DNA of 64,000 nucleotides from Evernia prunastri (GCA_003184365.1 NKYR01000015.1:124001-188000); one strand, 5' to 3'. Numbered from the stretch's first letter, positions 10,179-22,097 are shown. A program made the numbers and translations. The notes: generated from the letters alone by a model not told the origin.

Positions 10179-11498
10179 GATGTTGGCCACCTAGAAGGTC
10201 ATGATAATGTCGTTATCCTGGCAGAAGAGATCAGCCTACTGCATTTAAGAGTCTTGGAAGAATGTCTGATAGACATGCCTTTAGTTACCTTTGTTTGCCG
10301 CAGCCTTAGCCAGGCATGTCATAAAACAATAAAGATTCCAAGAATACTCCAAGGAAAAGAGTTCGTGAGGCTCTAGAGTTGTAGTCTTGTAGAGTATATA
10401 TAAAGTAGCGTTGTAGGCAACGCTCATTGCGGGGTTAATCGGGCCCTCGGACCCACTTTATCAGATTAGGGCTTCTCGGGCTCTAGGTACTACCCCTTAC
10501 GAAACCTCCCGAATTCTGGAGTTTGGTACTCAAGCGTCTATGAGAATACACTCTTTGGCTTGACGAGGAGGAGGAAGAAGAAGAAGAAGAAGAAGAAGAA
10601 GAAGAAGAATACAAGAGAAAGAATGACAAGCGCAGCACCGAGAAGAATCTTTTTCCAAGCCCTATGCCTCGAATACTGCTTAAGACGCAGTTGTTAATGA
10701 CTGCCTTCAAGCAGTCACTGGCAATTTAGTCACCTCTCATACCTAGAGAGATAGCAACGATGAGGGTAGAGAGACTTAGGTTTGCATCGAGGTCCCTCTC
10801 CATGGCCGTTAGTAGACAGTAAAAGACCATCAGCTCTTCATCTGTCGAAAAACCTCCACCTCGCAGAATTACATCTTACCGATATCTACCCTTCCTCTCA
10901 GCCATTGGAACGTTAGGCTAAGCAACGCTTTCTATTATTCTTAAGGGAATGAACTTTGCAGAATGTCAGCATAGATGTATTCCGTCCGTAGTCCGTGATG
11001 TTGATACAAATACACCGGATGAGGTCCCAGATCCGATCGAAGCCTAAGATACGGAGACTTCCCTGCTGTAGCTTCTACAGCAATCAATATATCATCCGCT
11101 GCAGCTCTGTTGTTAGACGCTTCAAGCCCGCCCGAGTCAGGGCCGAAAGGGAGCACGAATCTCCCGCCTGAAACCTCCGAAAGGAAGAATGCACCCCGTC
11201 ATTTGCTCCAGAGAAATCCATTCGCTTACTGGGGTCATCTAAAACTACCTTGATCAACTCGCTATATCGTCTATATCAACACGCAATTACTCTGAGGAGC
11301 CACTGATTCTCCTAACGATAATACCCACAAAGTCGTGATCGCCATAGCTTTGTTGTCATGATGACAACATTAAAGCACGTCCTTGCAACCAACTCATTTC
11401 CATATATGTTGGAGACGTAGTCCGGTCCACATCGCATGCGCAGCGCTCTGCTACACTTTCCTGATCCATGTACTACAGGTTCTCACGCCATCTTCGCC
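10179..11498. other. 1.3-kb intergenic region
   Basis: Holds the promoter of the orphan mitochondrial-type gene (right of 10178) and the downstream flank of the lactonase-type gene. It contains a GAA microsatellite; the poly-Ser frame over it is an artefact of that repeat. Nothing else supported. Confidence 0.6.
10566..10608. repeat. (GAA)n microsatellite
   Basis: About 13 GAG/GAA trinucleotides in a row, intergenic. Confidence 0.95.
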
Positions 11499-12787
11499 TC
11501 AGACCCCCAATAATGCCCCTCTCGTCCCGTCGCTCATCTTCACCCTCCACAGCTTATACTCCCCAAAGCACCACATCTCCCCGTTCCTCCCGAAGCAGAA
11601 ATTCGCGCAACCACCCTCGATCTGTATCTTACCAATGAGCATTCCAGCTGGGTTCCAGATGTTGATGCCGTCTCCGCAGCCACTGTACACATTCCCGAAC
11701 ACATCACATTTAATGCCGTCCGGCGCACCAGTGTCCGCATAAGCAAACACCCGGCGATTGGTCAGATAAGGCGAGTCATGTTCCCAAAGGACAGAGTATG
11801 CATAAATAGTGGCAGCGCGACGATAATCGGTGCCGCCGTCGCCATGGATGAGATCGGTATCCGTGATATAGACTGTGGTTTCGTCTGGAGAAAAGCAGAT
11901 GCCATTAGGCCTGCCGAACCCGTCCGCTACCACTCTGATATCGCCTGTGCTGGGGTCAAAGCGATAAACAAGCTGCGGTAGTTGTGGCTTGGGCCGGAAA
12001 CCTTGCTCATAGCCGTAGATTGGATCCGTGAACCAGATAGAGCCGTCAGAGTGGACCACAACGTCGTTTGGGGAGTTGAAAGGACGTGAATGGTAGTTAT
12101 TGAGAAGAGTGGTTGTTTTGTGGGGCCGCTTAGCTTCCATATATATAAGGCCAGAGGGTTCACGCAGTGAACCTTGCGCACAGATTATGAGACCATCACG
12201 ATAGTTGGTGCCCCCGTTGGCCATGTAATTGCGCTCCGGGCATCGAACTTTGTCGCGCATGAAATCCGTCGGAGAGAAGAATTCGATCTTTGTAATGACG
12301 ATTGTTTTGTTGCGAGTGGTGACGGCATCTGGAGAGGAGTCTTCAAGCTGGTTTGAGGTGATAAAGAGGGTGTTGGTTGGAGGATGGAAGACGCCAGCTT
12401 CATGGAAATAGGGAGCGCGCGGATCATGGATCAGGAGTTGAAGAGTCGGATTGGACCCCAGAAGAGGAAGGAAGGAGTCGTGATATATGAGAAAAGGCTT
12501 AGGTTGAGGGGCTGTTGGAGATACAAGAGTGGATCTTGCAGATGGTCAGTCACCGACGGTGCAAGCGGAGCATGAAGGGGTACAGACTGCCATAGAGCCT
12601 CACTTTGTCTATTGATGCGCTGGAAATTTCGGTTGTCTCCCCAGATCTGTTGCGAGGAAGCTCTTGTTGAAGAAGACGCTCTCTGCTGAGAGGTAGCTCT
12701 TGGTGAAGACGACGAGGTGCTATCTCGTTTGTGGGAAGAATGACTTCCGTCGGACGTTTTAGGTCTGTGGTGAAAAAGATGGGACAT
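11499..12787 (-). CDS. SMP-30/gluconolactonase-family (lactonohydrolase-like) enzyme
   Basis: Six-bladed beta-propeller hydrolase family that opens lactones using one divalent metal. Visible signatures in order: GSNPTLQLLIHD, HEAGVFHPPTNTLFITSN (metal-ligand Glu), FNSPNDVVVHSDGSIWFTDP (Asn), GRPNGICFSPDETTVYITDTD (Asn) and APDGIKCDVFGNVY (Asp). All four expected ligand positions are kept. Preferred model: exon 1 12787-12604, intron 12603-12512 (GTGAGG...CAACAG), exon 2 12511-11499, 398 residues. Exon 2 is certain from about 12500 on. The first exon (Ser-rich, MSHLFHHRPK...) and the exact acceptor are less sure, since an acceptor at 12534 would not keep phase. No signal peptide, so probably intracellular. 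Substrate cannot be told. Confidence 0.8.
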
Positions 12788-13536
12788 GTTTCGTAGCCTT
12801 GCCAACCTCGATAGTGGGGCTCTGTCTTGCCCTGCCTCGGCAGATTGCGCAATTCAATTATGTAGCGAGGCGCTCAAGTTGCTGAGGAAGGCCAAGTGTA
12901 TGCGATTGAGTACTTTTTTCTATTGGATAGTGAGAAAGGAAGAAAGCAGAAGCAGTGAGAAAGAAGGCTTTCTACAAACTACTCGTACAGTAACGTAGCC
13001 CGTAAAGAGCCGCTAAAGAAACCGTTGTTGACACTTCCAAGCATTAGTAGAGCCGAGATGGCAGTGTGGCACAACCAGAACGTCTGAGTCTAACAGGCTG
13101 AAAGTTATTTGCACCGAGCATCTAGGTATAACTCGTAGGTATTTCGTAAAGTCGAAAAAATGTTGAGCTGCTGGTACAGTACGGTAGTATTCTTTTTACT
13201 CGTACAGAGCCTCCCATCTCTCTGTTGGATTTTTTCTTCCTTTCTCCTTTCTCCTTTCTCTTTCTCGGTTCGTGTGAAAGGTCAAAGGATTCCTTCCGAT
13301 CGTGCCTCAGGCTAAGTGGGCAATATCGAGATCAGCACACTCGCATGATGCGCGTCAGACTCAGGCCCTCGGCCGTGCCGTCGCTGGGCGGCGCAATGAT
13401 CGGCAACCATTTTTGAAGCTTGAAGCAGGGGTAAGATCCCTCGGAAATAAAGTACGGTAGGTTAGGACGCTCCGGGCAGATACGGCGATCCACTCAAACA
13501 GAGTATACCTTAGTATCTTACTCGTACCCAAAAAAC
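12788..13536. other. 0.75-kb intergenic region
   Basis: Upstream of the lactonase-type gene and downstream of the AFG1-like gene, both on the minus strand. T/C-rich stretch at 13225-13265. No coding or RNA gene supported. Confidence 0.6.
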
Positions 13537-15375
13537 TTACATACTATCCTCTCTCCATCTAGACCGCCCTCTCTGCCAACCCGTTCTTTCCTCCAAGCCG
13601 CCATTATGTTCCATTCCAAGCCCTTCCTCTATCCACCTTTGACTTCCCATTTCATTCAATCGGCTTAAGGCTCTGGAAAAGGCAAACCTCTCTTCATCAC
13701 CAGAAAAAAGACTACTATTCTTCAACATCTTCATATTTAGGCCCAAATCATCCATCATCTGCCGCATCACATCATCCACGCCTTCGTGGTCCTCAGGATG
13801 TTTGATTGACCCAGTTTTCCGGCCGCCTTCCAGGGCCTCATCGACCTCGTCAGGGGACATGAAGAGCTGAAAAAGGGGCACCGTACTCGTTAGCGCCAAC
13901 TTCGCCTGTTGTTTTGGTTAACGTCAACAATGTACGTAAGTTGCATAGATATGAAATCCTACCCGACTCTCGTAGACAGCATCAATAAAGGTAATGAACC
14001 TTCTCGCCAAGTCCCTTTCTCGGTGTGTCATACCCGGTACCCCCGTGATAACAAAAGCATGGTAACTCTTCATCAGCTCGAGATAGTCGGCAGCGCCGGT
14101 TGCTCTTCCAATCAGTTCGTCGAACTTAAACATGGCAGCACTGCCACTAGCTTTGGGAATCTCGATATTCCTTCCCCAAACTTGCTGGGTATCCGCATGA
14201 GGTGGATCGTTCTCGAAATCTCCAAAGAATCGAAACCACCTATCAGCGTGGGTAACAGCAGCTTTGTCCAGAGGGTGGTGATAAACGCCAGAAGGTGGCC
14301 GCGGTATCTTTCTATAATCCGTCGTAGAGTCGAGATTTAGGACCCTAAGACTCGTCTTAAGCAAATTTATGCAGGGGATGAACGACTCGCGTTGAATGCC
14401 ATTTTTGTACAGGTCATTGGGGTGCCGGTTCGAGGTAGTAATGAGGACTACCCCGTGAGACATTAGACTCTCCAGTAGACTGCATTTCATCAGATGTTGC
14501 TGCTTCATAAGACAGTGGCGCCGCTTACCTTCTCAAAATCATAGCATCAGCAACATCTGTACATTGAAATTCGTCGAAACAGAGCACGCTTCCCTTTTCA
14601 GCAATATCAGCAGCCACATATTGAACAGCATCTAGATCGGTTCCGTGCTCCATCTTCATCGCATGCAGTCTCTTATGTACATCCTGCATGAAATTGTGAA
14701 AATGTATGCGCGTCTTCGAAGTAATATTATGTGGCAAAGTATCATAAAACATATCCATCAACATCGTCTTCCCACTACCAACATCTCCAAACATATAAAG
14801 CCCCTTCGGTAGGTTCGCAGGTAACTGAGTACGTTTTTTGGGAGGCTTGCGGTGGAACAAAGACCCCAAAAGGGACCGCGAAGGTGGTTTCAATGATTCG
14901 ATGCTTGGGTGCGCGACCTTAGGGGCATGGTATTCTTTAAGCATATCGTGAAGATCTTGAAGACTCTGCACGATTCCTGCCATTCATGAATCTCAGCACG
15001 GGTGCCTCACAAGAGCTTGAAGATCATACCTCGCTGGTGCTCATCCTCTCGAAGCTGGCTTTTTCGTACTTGCTCATCGTACTCATTAAGAGGACCCCAC
15101 ATATCGGGATTTGCTGGGGCAAGCGTCAGCCCGCTTTCGTTGCTGCACATTTCTTGCAGCCCTACAATGGCTCACTGTGGCCATGGCCCTGTCAGATCCT
15201 GATCCCGGCCTCTGCATCTGTAATGCTCTCTTGAAAAGCGCTCTTCTTCTTGGTGGGACACTCCCAACATCACGTTCTCCCAAAAATACCTTTGACGCAG
15301 ATTTCCCGAGACATTCATGGCATAAGGTCCGGCGAAGCCCCCAAGCTGTCGTCGAGCGCAGCTCAACAAGCGCAT
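13537..15375 (-). CDS. AFG1: AFG1/LACE1-like mitochondrial AAA-type ATPase
   Basis: P-loop ATPase linked to turnover of misfolded or surplus mitochondrial inner-membrane proteins, cytochrome oxidase subunits among them. Walker A is GDVGSGKT (about residue 131) and Walker B is SVLCFDEFQCTD (about 200). The sensor-like TTSNRHPNDLYKNGIQR follows, and the family's VYESR...STVPLFQLF block is near the C-terminus. Exons, in transcript order: 15375-15290, 15142-15030, 14976-14529, 14479-13963, 13905-13537; 510 residues. The last three introns (53, 49 and 57 bp) are firm and phase-consistent. The first intron (15289-15143) is my best fit: it joins a plausible presequence (MRLLSCARRQLGGFAG...) to NESGLTLAPANPDMWGPLNEYD. 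At the third junction the usual RRL reads RSL. Confidence 0.9.
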
Positions 15376-15729
15376 GTCGAAAAGCCAATAAAGGCACTGT
15401 CGGCACTGCAGGTCCCATTTGCTGTAAGTGGAACCTTAAAAAGGTTCTTCCAAAAAGAAGCAAGAGCTATGCGAATAAGGTACTCTATGAACATGGAGCA
15501 TTCGCATTTGTGACCTTGTCGAGCTTGTTGGACTGAGAACGCTTCGGGGTTTTCGGCGTTAACGTCCTCAACAGAATTGTCTCCACTATTGACATGAGTA
15601 CCTTAGATACCTTACTCTTCACCAGGCTCAATTACGCAATAAGTAGGAATCATGTATAGAAAACACATGTAAAGCGATCATAGCTACCCATATGCTTGTC
15701 CTCTGTGGTTTCGCTCTGGTTACATCGAT

Positions 15730-16189
15730 ATGCCTCACTCACCTCCCCTCCCCGCAACCTCAAGCCCCTCTGCTTCGGGCACTACCTTCTACGGCAGCAG
15801 CATCACCGCCCCTGCCGACCTCATATGGACCACGCTTCTCGACTGACAAAAATACATCTGGAACACTTGCACCCCGAAACCGCGGGATTCTTATCCACTA
15901 CCCAAGCGCTCCAACCGGGCGACATTGGCACCGTCTCCGTCTGCATTACACCCACAATCTTCGAGCACGCCCCACGCACGTGCAAGTGACGCTTGTAGAA
16001 AACGCTGCGCATAAGTTGTGTTGGAAGGGCATCGATTACCCATCTTAGGCGTTCAGGCCGAAGCGGATGCAGGAGGTTGTGGAGCTGGGAGTCGAGAAGT
16101 GCGAGTATAGGAGCTGGGAGACAGTCGGGGGGCCGGCGGCGTGGGTGGTGGCATATATGAGGCCAATAGGCGGTGTCCTGAGGAATTAG
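15730..16189 (+). pseudogene. Decayed SRPBCC-fold (START-like) gene
   Basis: Three frames in series carry consecutive pieces of one protein. Frame 1 from the ATG at 15730 gives TFYGSSITAPADLIWTTLLD and hits TGA at 15844, then reads on as QKYIWNTCTPKPRDSYPLPK. A one-base shift near 15900 gives LQPGDIGTVSVCITPTIFEH. Another near 15986 gives VTLVENAAHKLCWKGIDYPS, then TAG at 16046, then RPKRMQEVVELGVEKCEYRS up to a stop at 16187. The order (opening strand, helix with W, LKPGD-like turn, V-D/E-N strand, C-terminal strand) matches small fungal SRPBCC proteins, in which the fold binds hydrophobic ligands. Both internal stops could be former TGG codons. Substrate unknown. Confidence 0.7.
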
Positions 16190-16561
16190 AAAGGTGTGTG
16201 GAAAGCACGGTTAGGAAATAAATCTAGCTGTCAACGGCGGAAGTCCCGACGGCTCAGAGACTGAGGGGAAGCGATCTTTCAAGGATTTTGATATCTCCAT
16301 AGGTATTTCGCATCCTGGCTCACTAACTATCAGTGATTTGGCTCCACATACGCCTTCCCACCGGAAGCTCCTTCACAATGCTTGCATAAATCCACCGACA
16401 TTTAGAGTAGACAACCTGGCAAAACAAGATGACCGCATACAGTCCACCGTATGATAGGTATTATTGAGAAAGAGACCCGAACGCCTGCGCAAGCTTCCAA
16501 TGGGACAAGCCAACAACCAAGCGGACGTTTACCTTCATTCCTTGCCCAAACACACGAGAGA
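16190..16561. other. Intergenic region
   Basis: About 370 bp downstream of both the decayed SRPBCC gene and BEM1. No gene seen. Confidence 0.6.
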
Positions 16562-18532
16562 TTATGCACATTGAACAAATAGCGTCAATTTCTGGTTCCT
16601 GCTCAGCGCCACATCCAGATCTCGGTCGCTCAACATTTCGCAAAAGGTCTCCGTGGGCTCATCTTTGTATTGTACGATAATATCATCCGAAATCTTCAGT
16701 CTATCTCTCAACTTCTCCTTCAAGTGCAGGTAATCAATTTCGCTCGGCACTCTTATAGCAATCATTTCATTTTCGAAGCTGACTTTGATTTTCAGCGCGC
16801 CGGATGCATTGACATTGGTGGTCGAGTTATTGGGCCCTGATGAGTTTGCGGAAGCCTGTGTGATAGAAGATGGTTGAGGCTTGACTGTATTCTGATATTG
16901 ATAATCCGGTTGATTTCGGTAATGCTGCTGTCCTTGAGGGACCCCGTTGCCGGCAGGTGTCGAAATCTGGTTTCTGTGACTGCCTTTGTGCGGCGGTGGT
17001 CCCATGGCTCCATATCCATTCGCACCATTCATCTGCCCTTGAGATGATTGCCTGGATGCTGTGCGTGACAGACTGCCGGTAAAGGATGATTGCTGCGATG
17101 CACTCGAATGCCGGTAATCTTCAGTGACCCTCTCAGGGTCCAGCTCGTGGTCTCCCTCACGGGGAGCGAACAACTCCCTCACGAGAGCGCATTGTGAGAT
17201 GTACGGCGGCAATGCAAGAAGCTCCTTGACGTATTGATTGAGACTCTCTCGCCTGCCATTCGAGATGGCATCTGTTACATAAGTGACCGGCCCAGGCATG
17301 AACGGCAACACCCTCTTGCCGCCGGGTGGAGCGACCGATTCGTTGGGGAACTGCTGAAGAAGAGCAATCTGAAAATCGTAGAACTTCTGGTAGATGCGGG
17401 AGAGCTCCCAATGTCGCCCATCTTCCATTTGACATTCGATTATGTACCAGTATTTGTCATTTTCGAAAATGTATCGCGGTATCGAAGCAGATATCGGGGC
17501 AAGCCCGGAACGTTGTGATTGTCTATCATAGCCATTCTGGTTACTCCTGGATGGCTGCCTGTGATGGAGACCCTGATTCTAGAAGTCATAATTAGTATTG
17601 CCCTACGTGAAAAGTTGCTCGGAAACGTACGTATGGACTACCATTACTTTCATTGCTAAGGCTCATCCTCTCCAAATCTTTCGAGCCCGGGTTAGCTGTT
17701 TCAAATTTCCCCAGCGTAATGCTACTGTTCTTATAATCGGCGGCCATCTTCTTCCATTCTTCCACTTTGGGTACTCCTGCTCTTGTGACAGCGCCTTGAG
17801 CGTCTGGCACGGCCTGTCCTGTGGACATGTCTCTTATCTCGATGAAGGATACCGGTATCAGGCCGGGGCCACCGAGTCGTCCGATTGGCTTGGCCACAAA
17901 CCATTCTGGATTTGATTGGGCAATCACGATGATAGCTTCTCCTGCTTTTGCTTCCAGCTCGTCTGGTCTTTCAGCGCTGAAATCGTACTGGACGATTCCG
18001 TACACCATCGCCCCCGATCCCTTCCCTACGCTTGGCATCCTGCTGTGGCCTTGTTTCCGTGGTCCTGTAGCTGATTCCTGGCGAGTGTGAAAAGGCTTTT
18101 CGGCGTATCCTGAATCATGCGACAGGATAACATTGCTCGAGCCTGAAGTTGCCGAGCCCCCGCTCTGTCTGCCTCCTTCCGTCTTTCCAATCACCTCAAA
18201 GTATGTTACTGGAACCAGTCCCCGGGCACTTGGTATTAGAGGATTGCACGCCTCGTACCAATTTTGGTCGTCTTCTCTGCTGATAACGTGAAAGAAATCG
18301 CCTTTAGCAAAGCCTAGCTCTTGCGTATTATTGGGATCTGGGTTGTAATCGAAAAGCGCTTTGATGACCTGGATGGAGTAGTAAGCTGCTATGTCCTATT
18401 GAGAGGTGCGAAGCGCAAAGAGCACACCTTCTTAGGGGGAACTATGGCGAGGGCGCTCTTGGGCGTTAAGGAGGTGTGGTTCACTTGTTTGGTATCTTTC
18501 TCGCCTTTTATGGACCGACGAATCGCTTTCAT
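16562..18532 (-). CDS. BEM1: Bem1/Scd2-type polarity scaffold (SH3-SH3-PX-PB1)
   Basis: Scaffold that holds Cdc42, its exchange factor Cdc24 and a PAK kinase together at sites of polarised growth. Exons: 18532-18428, 18368-17631, 17572-16562, all phase 0; 617 residues, close to other filamentous-fungal members. The first exon encodes the family's N-terminus (MKAIRRSIKG...IVPPKK) and the intron is placed just before SH3-1 (KALFDYNPD...LGFAKGDFF...NWYEACNP, about 36-95). SH3-2 lies near 155-213 (VYGIVQYDFSAERPDELEAK), PX near 309-420 (IPRYIFENDKYWYIIEC, with a PPGGKRVLPFMPG lipid-binding loop), then a Ser/Gln/Asn-rich linker, and PB1 occupies the last 80 residues (LKIKVSFENEMIAIRV...YKDEPTETFCEMLSDRDLD, the OPCA acidic motif). 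All expected domains are present. Confidence 0.96.
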
Positions 18533-20123
18533 GTTTCGGCGATCAGCGTTGTGCCTTGATCCTTGATTTTGGCACCAATGAATTTGAATGTGCAGAGAAT
18601 TGAGGATGATCGTCATGCGACTAGATGACAGCGACTAGTATTCGCTGAGTTAAGGTGGGTAGCTATAGATGATTGATTAAATGCAAGAGAGCAAAGGATT
18701 TTATCGTGCTGATCTGCAAGTTGGGATCAAGGATGTAGTAGTGAATAATAGGAAGTAAAGTAAGGAAGTAAGTAGGTAAGTAGTGATGACTGATGAGGGG
18801 TGGCAGGATCATGGATGGTGGATTGTGGATGATGGCAGGGTGCTTGTCCGCCGCGCCTTGTTCTTTCGTCTCCTTCCCAGCCGCGCTTATCGTTATCGAT
18901 ACGAGTAGGGATTACACTTGTACATTTGTACAGTCCGGACTCTGGGTGAGTGAGTGAGTGAGTCTATTCAGGGAACATGGGGCGGAGGTAGGATGGATTT
19001 TAGGATTGATTGATTGATTTCTGAAGCAGTGGAGCTGAGTAAGATAAGATTGGTAGGGAAGGTTCTTTCTGCGGCGAGGATGGAGGATGGAGGTGCGAGG
19101 CCTTCCAAGTTCTGCCTTGCCAGGCGAAATTCTCCTTCTACCCTATGAGTATGGGGCTATTCGTACCTAAGGTAGGTAGATAAGTATGAGTGTGAGCCTG
19201 TGAGGTACCTAAGATAAGTAACGTACGTGGTCAAGTGGTTGTAAGGTAAGGTATTGGTGGTATAAGTACCTTGGGCGCTATCATAGGTCAAACAATGTCA
19301 TGGTCCTCGTAGTGGAGAACCCAGTAATAATGTAATGCCATGTAATATGCTACTTACTACGTATATGGTAGGTACTTTAAATATTTAGAATGGTGATCTG
19401 ACAGTCAGCCTTGTGTATTAGCTGGTTCCCCATAGGCGATCACAGGGCACTTTTCTTTTCCTGCCGCTTACCAGACAACAGCAATAGCACCTACCTTACC
19501 TACCGAGGCGGCGCCTAGGGATTATTTGCACAATCTTACTTTAGTGGCCCATCATTCTTCTCGGTCAGACCTTCACACCAGATTATAATAGCAGCACTTT
19601 GCGTTACCAGAATTGCTTCTTTGTTCATGCACCCTACTACGATTCTATGTCTCTTGACTCAAGTGGCAAAAGTACCTTGGCAATGCCATTGCCACAAAGT
19701 TCCAGTCCCGTGGCAAGCACTGCATGTTGTTTGAACTGACATGCTCATGAAGAACACGTGGACTCCGCTAGATTCCAACCTCGCGTATCCCTCCCATCCT
19801 TCCTGCGTGCCTCCTCCACAGACACCCCCATTCCAAGTCCTAATGTGTCTGAAATTGGAGTCGCTAAATCCCTAGATATTAGTAATGATATGATATCTAG
19901 GACCCCCAAATACCATGTAGCCGTGAGCGACCGACAGTTGGAGGCGAAGGGAAGCTTTGCTAAGGTAGCCAAGATAATGAGAGCACGAGTGGGAAGAAGA
20001 ATAACAGAAGACGACGAACAGCCTCAGTGCTCTGAGAAGCCCTCGCGTAGCGTTCGAAGAAAAATTAAAGAGCGGAATGCTTGGCAATAACCGATGGCAG
20101 GATGACCCAAGGGCTTAGCAGAT
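18533..20123. other. 1.6-kb intergenic region (BEM1 upstream)
   Basis: Upstream of BEM1 on the left, downstream of the THP3-like gene on the right. (GTGA)5 at about 18943-18962; TACCTAAGG/GGTAAGGTA words at 19165-19265 and 19490-19505. A 110-codon plus-strand frame at 19758-20090 lacks a recognisable domain. No RNA gene seen. Confidence 0.6.
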
Positions 20124-21767
20124 TCATATCTGGCCCTTGATGTCCACTTTCTTGAACGCAGCGTTCCTGGCAGTCTCGAAGAATCTCAACGCCTTGCCAG
20201 TAAGAAGTCTCACTTCGGCGTCGCGTTCCTCAAGGAAGGATTGACCGCCATGATCACATATAAATCTTGCGCTCTCATCGTCGGACTCGAAGCCGAGCTC
20301 CTCTGTGAAGAAGCGCAGCTTTACGTCCGGTTTGTATCTGCAGAAGAGGTCAGCGATGCGGAGAGGCAGGAGGGTTACCACATACGATATGCATATATTT
20401 GACAAGGCATGCAGACGTTCACGAGCCACAAACATATCCATTAGATACGCGCCCATGTTTGGGGTGTCCAAATATAATTGGAAAAAGCGATGGTAACTTC
20501 CTAGAGCAAGCGCAGAGCGGGCGTCTAGTGCGTGCTTTACTGCTGGATCTCTTTTCTCTGCGGGTGTTAGATCTGCCAATACGTCGTTCATGTCCGTCCG
20601 ATTGGAGGTATGAATGAAATAAAGTATACGATAAGCCTTGAACTCCTCGGGATGTCCCCCAAGATGCTGCGAATACAGTGCGCGCAACTGCGTCTGGCAC
20701 TGATTATACTCACCCAAATCCCCTTTTTCCAGCGCGATCCTGGCATGTATCTCGTAAACACTGACAGTAAACTCCGTCTTGATATGCTGGACTGTCAAAT
20801 CTTGACGCAAAGATTTGAACTGATCACAAATGTATGAGTAATTGTTCTCTTTCTTCCACTTCCTCTTAAGAAAATCAAGGGTTTTCTCGAGCACGGGCAG
20901 CGGACGGACGGTATCAGGATTTGGAGCAGATGTGAGACGGAAATATCTTTTCTCAAGATCCTGAGACCGACCAACAACGGGACCATGGTCTACATCTGGT
21001 GGAGCGCTGGCCTTGCTTGGGGTAAACGCTTGCTGGGAGAGATATGCAGGCTGGCCGCCCTCAAAGCGTTTCTTCCGGTTGGCCAGGTTTTGATGGGACT
21101 TACTTGATCCTTCCCTAGCTACATCATTACGCTGGCGTTTGTCCGGGTGAGTGACTCGATCTTCGAAAACATTACGCGGATTAGCGATCCGCCATGGTGG
21201 TACCTTCTCCTGGCCGTTCTGGGATATTTCCATTTCGGAAGACTTTCTCTTCGTTGACAGTGGATCAGTGCTTTTCACATTAGCTTCTTGCAGGCTCAGA
21301 GGCTCGAGACCGTTCCCCCAAGGTGGATTGGGAGACATTAGAACAGGTCGAGCACGTTCCTCCAAGATCATTTGCTGGGGCAGTGGCAGTTTCACCCAAT
21401 CGGTAGTGCCTAGAGTGTTATTTTCCGCTGAGTTTGATATGATTTTCTTCAGTTTGATTTCCATCTCTTGTCGGGGGATACTGGCTATAGTGTTCTCCGT
21501 AGCGAATGCTCTCTGTACATAATGACGCACAGATTCAGGCCAATCTCGTTTTGCCTTCTCTGCAGCTGATGGTGGAGGTGATGGTGTTGATGATGGTGCT
21601 GGTGCTGGTCTTGCGAACGTTCGTCTCACCGAGACTGGTGTAAAGGCCCCATGGGCTGAGACAGAATCAGAATCATGAAGTGCAGTTGAGGTGGAGAAGT
21701 TGGACACACAAGACATTTGATGAAATACGTTGGGACTTGCTCGCCAAGCCGAGTCTGCTATGTTCAT
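20124..21767 (-). CDS. THP3: THP3/LENG8-like SAC3/GANP-domain protein
   Basis: Nuclear PCI-type protein of the SAC3 family; yeast Thp3 pairs with Csn12 in transcription elongation and mRNA processing. Exons 21767-20386 and 20337-20124; 531 residues. The intron at 20385-20338 is 48 bp, so the frame stays open if it is ignored. I accept it because it is canonical (GTATGT, GCTGAC branch, TGCAG) and removing it restores the family reading NICISYKPDVKLRFF. The first 260 residues are a disordered Pro/Ser/Lys-rich tail with a basic patch (HPDKRQRN...NRKKRFEGG). The SAC3 domain begins at KRYFRLTSAPNPDTVRPLPVL and includes ENNYSYICDQFKSLRQDLTVQHI and the GEYNQCQTQLRALY helix pair. It shares a 330-bp divergent promoter with VPS36. 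Confidence 0.93.
   Translation of the reverse strand: MNIADSAWRASPNVFHQMSCVSNFSTSTALHDSDSVSAHGAFTPVSVRRTFARPAPAPSSTPSPPPSAAEKAKRDWPESVRHYVQRAFATENTIASIPRQEMEIKLKKIISNSAENNTLGTTDWVKLPLPQQMILEERARPVLMSPNPPWGNGLEPLSLQEANVKSTDPLSTKRKSSEMEISQNGQEKVPPWRIANPRNVFEDRVTHPDKRQRNDVAREGSSKSHQNLANRKKRFEGGQPAYLSQQAFTPSKASAPPDVDHGPVVGRSQDLEKRYFRLTSAPNPDTVRPLPVLEKTLDFLKRKWKKENNYSYICDQFKSLRQDLTVQHIKTEFTVSVYEIHARIALEKGDLGEYNQCQTQLRALYSQHLGGHPEEFKAYRILYFIHTSNRTDMNDVLADLTPAEKRDPAVKHALDARSALALGSYHRFFQLYLDTPNMGAYLMDMFVARERLHALSNICISYVVTLLPLRIADLFCRYKPDVKLRFFTEELGFESDDESARFICDHGGQSFLEERDAEVRLLTGKALRFFETARNAAFKKVDIKGQI
20338..20385 (-). other. 48-bp in-frame intron of the THP3-like gene
   Basis: Donor GTATGT at 20385, branch GCTGAC, acceptor TGCAG at 20338. 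Length divisible by three and without stop, so naive gene finders would translate it as a 16-residue hydrophobic insert (VVTLLPLRIADLFCR region). Confidence 0.8.
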
Positions 21768-22097
21768 TGAGGAAGGTTAAAGATGGCGAAAGGTATGATG
21801 GGAAGGTTCTAGAAGAGACAAGGTATCAACAGGAGCAGGCTCAGGATCAAGTAGTTAGGCAGACGTGTTATTCTGTTGTGATTATTGTAGGAAAAGGAAG
21901 AGAAGTAAAGTAAGAGCCGAGAGAGCCAAGGAGTGGAAGTGGAGATTCAGATCTATGCCTAATGAAGTTACTATCAATCATGGGCTGCTATACCTAGTTA
22001 CGTTAGTTCAAGCCGCGGATCTCATTTGCAAGGCAAGGAAAGAAGATAGCAATCAGCGGGCACGAGAGCGTCACTTTTGCTGAAGCCATGATATGGA
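21768..22097. promoter_or_regulatory. Divergent promoter between THP3-like and VPS36
   Basis: 330 bp between two start codons pointing away from each other. It must contain both 5' leaders and core promoters. I see no clear TATA box. Confidence 0.6.

Noticed and set aside
10483..10710. Poly-Ser minus-strand frame
   Set aside because: Created by the GAA microsatellite.
11383..11742. 119-codon plus-strand frame
   Set aside because: Antisense to the last part of the SMP-30-family gene, whose motifs are unmistakable.
19758..20090. 110-codon plus-strand frame upstream of the THP3-like stop
   Set aside because: No motif, no splice or codon support; would need a transcript to be believed.
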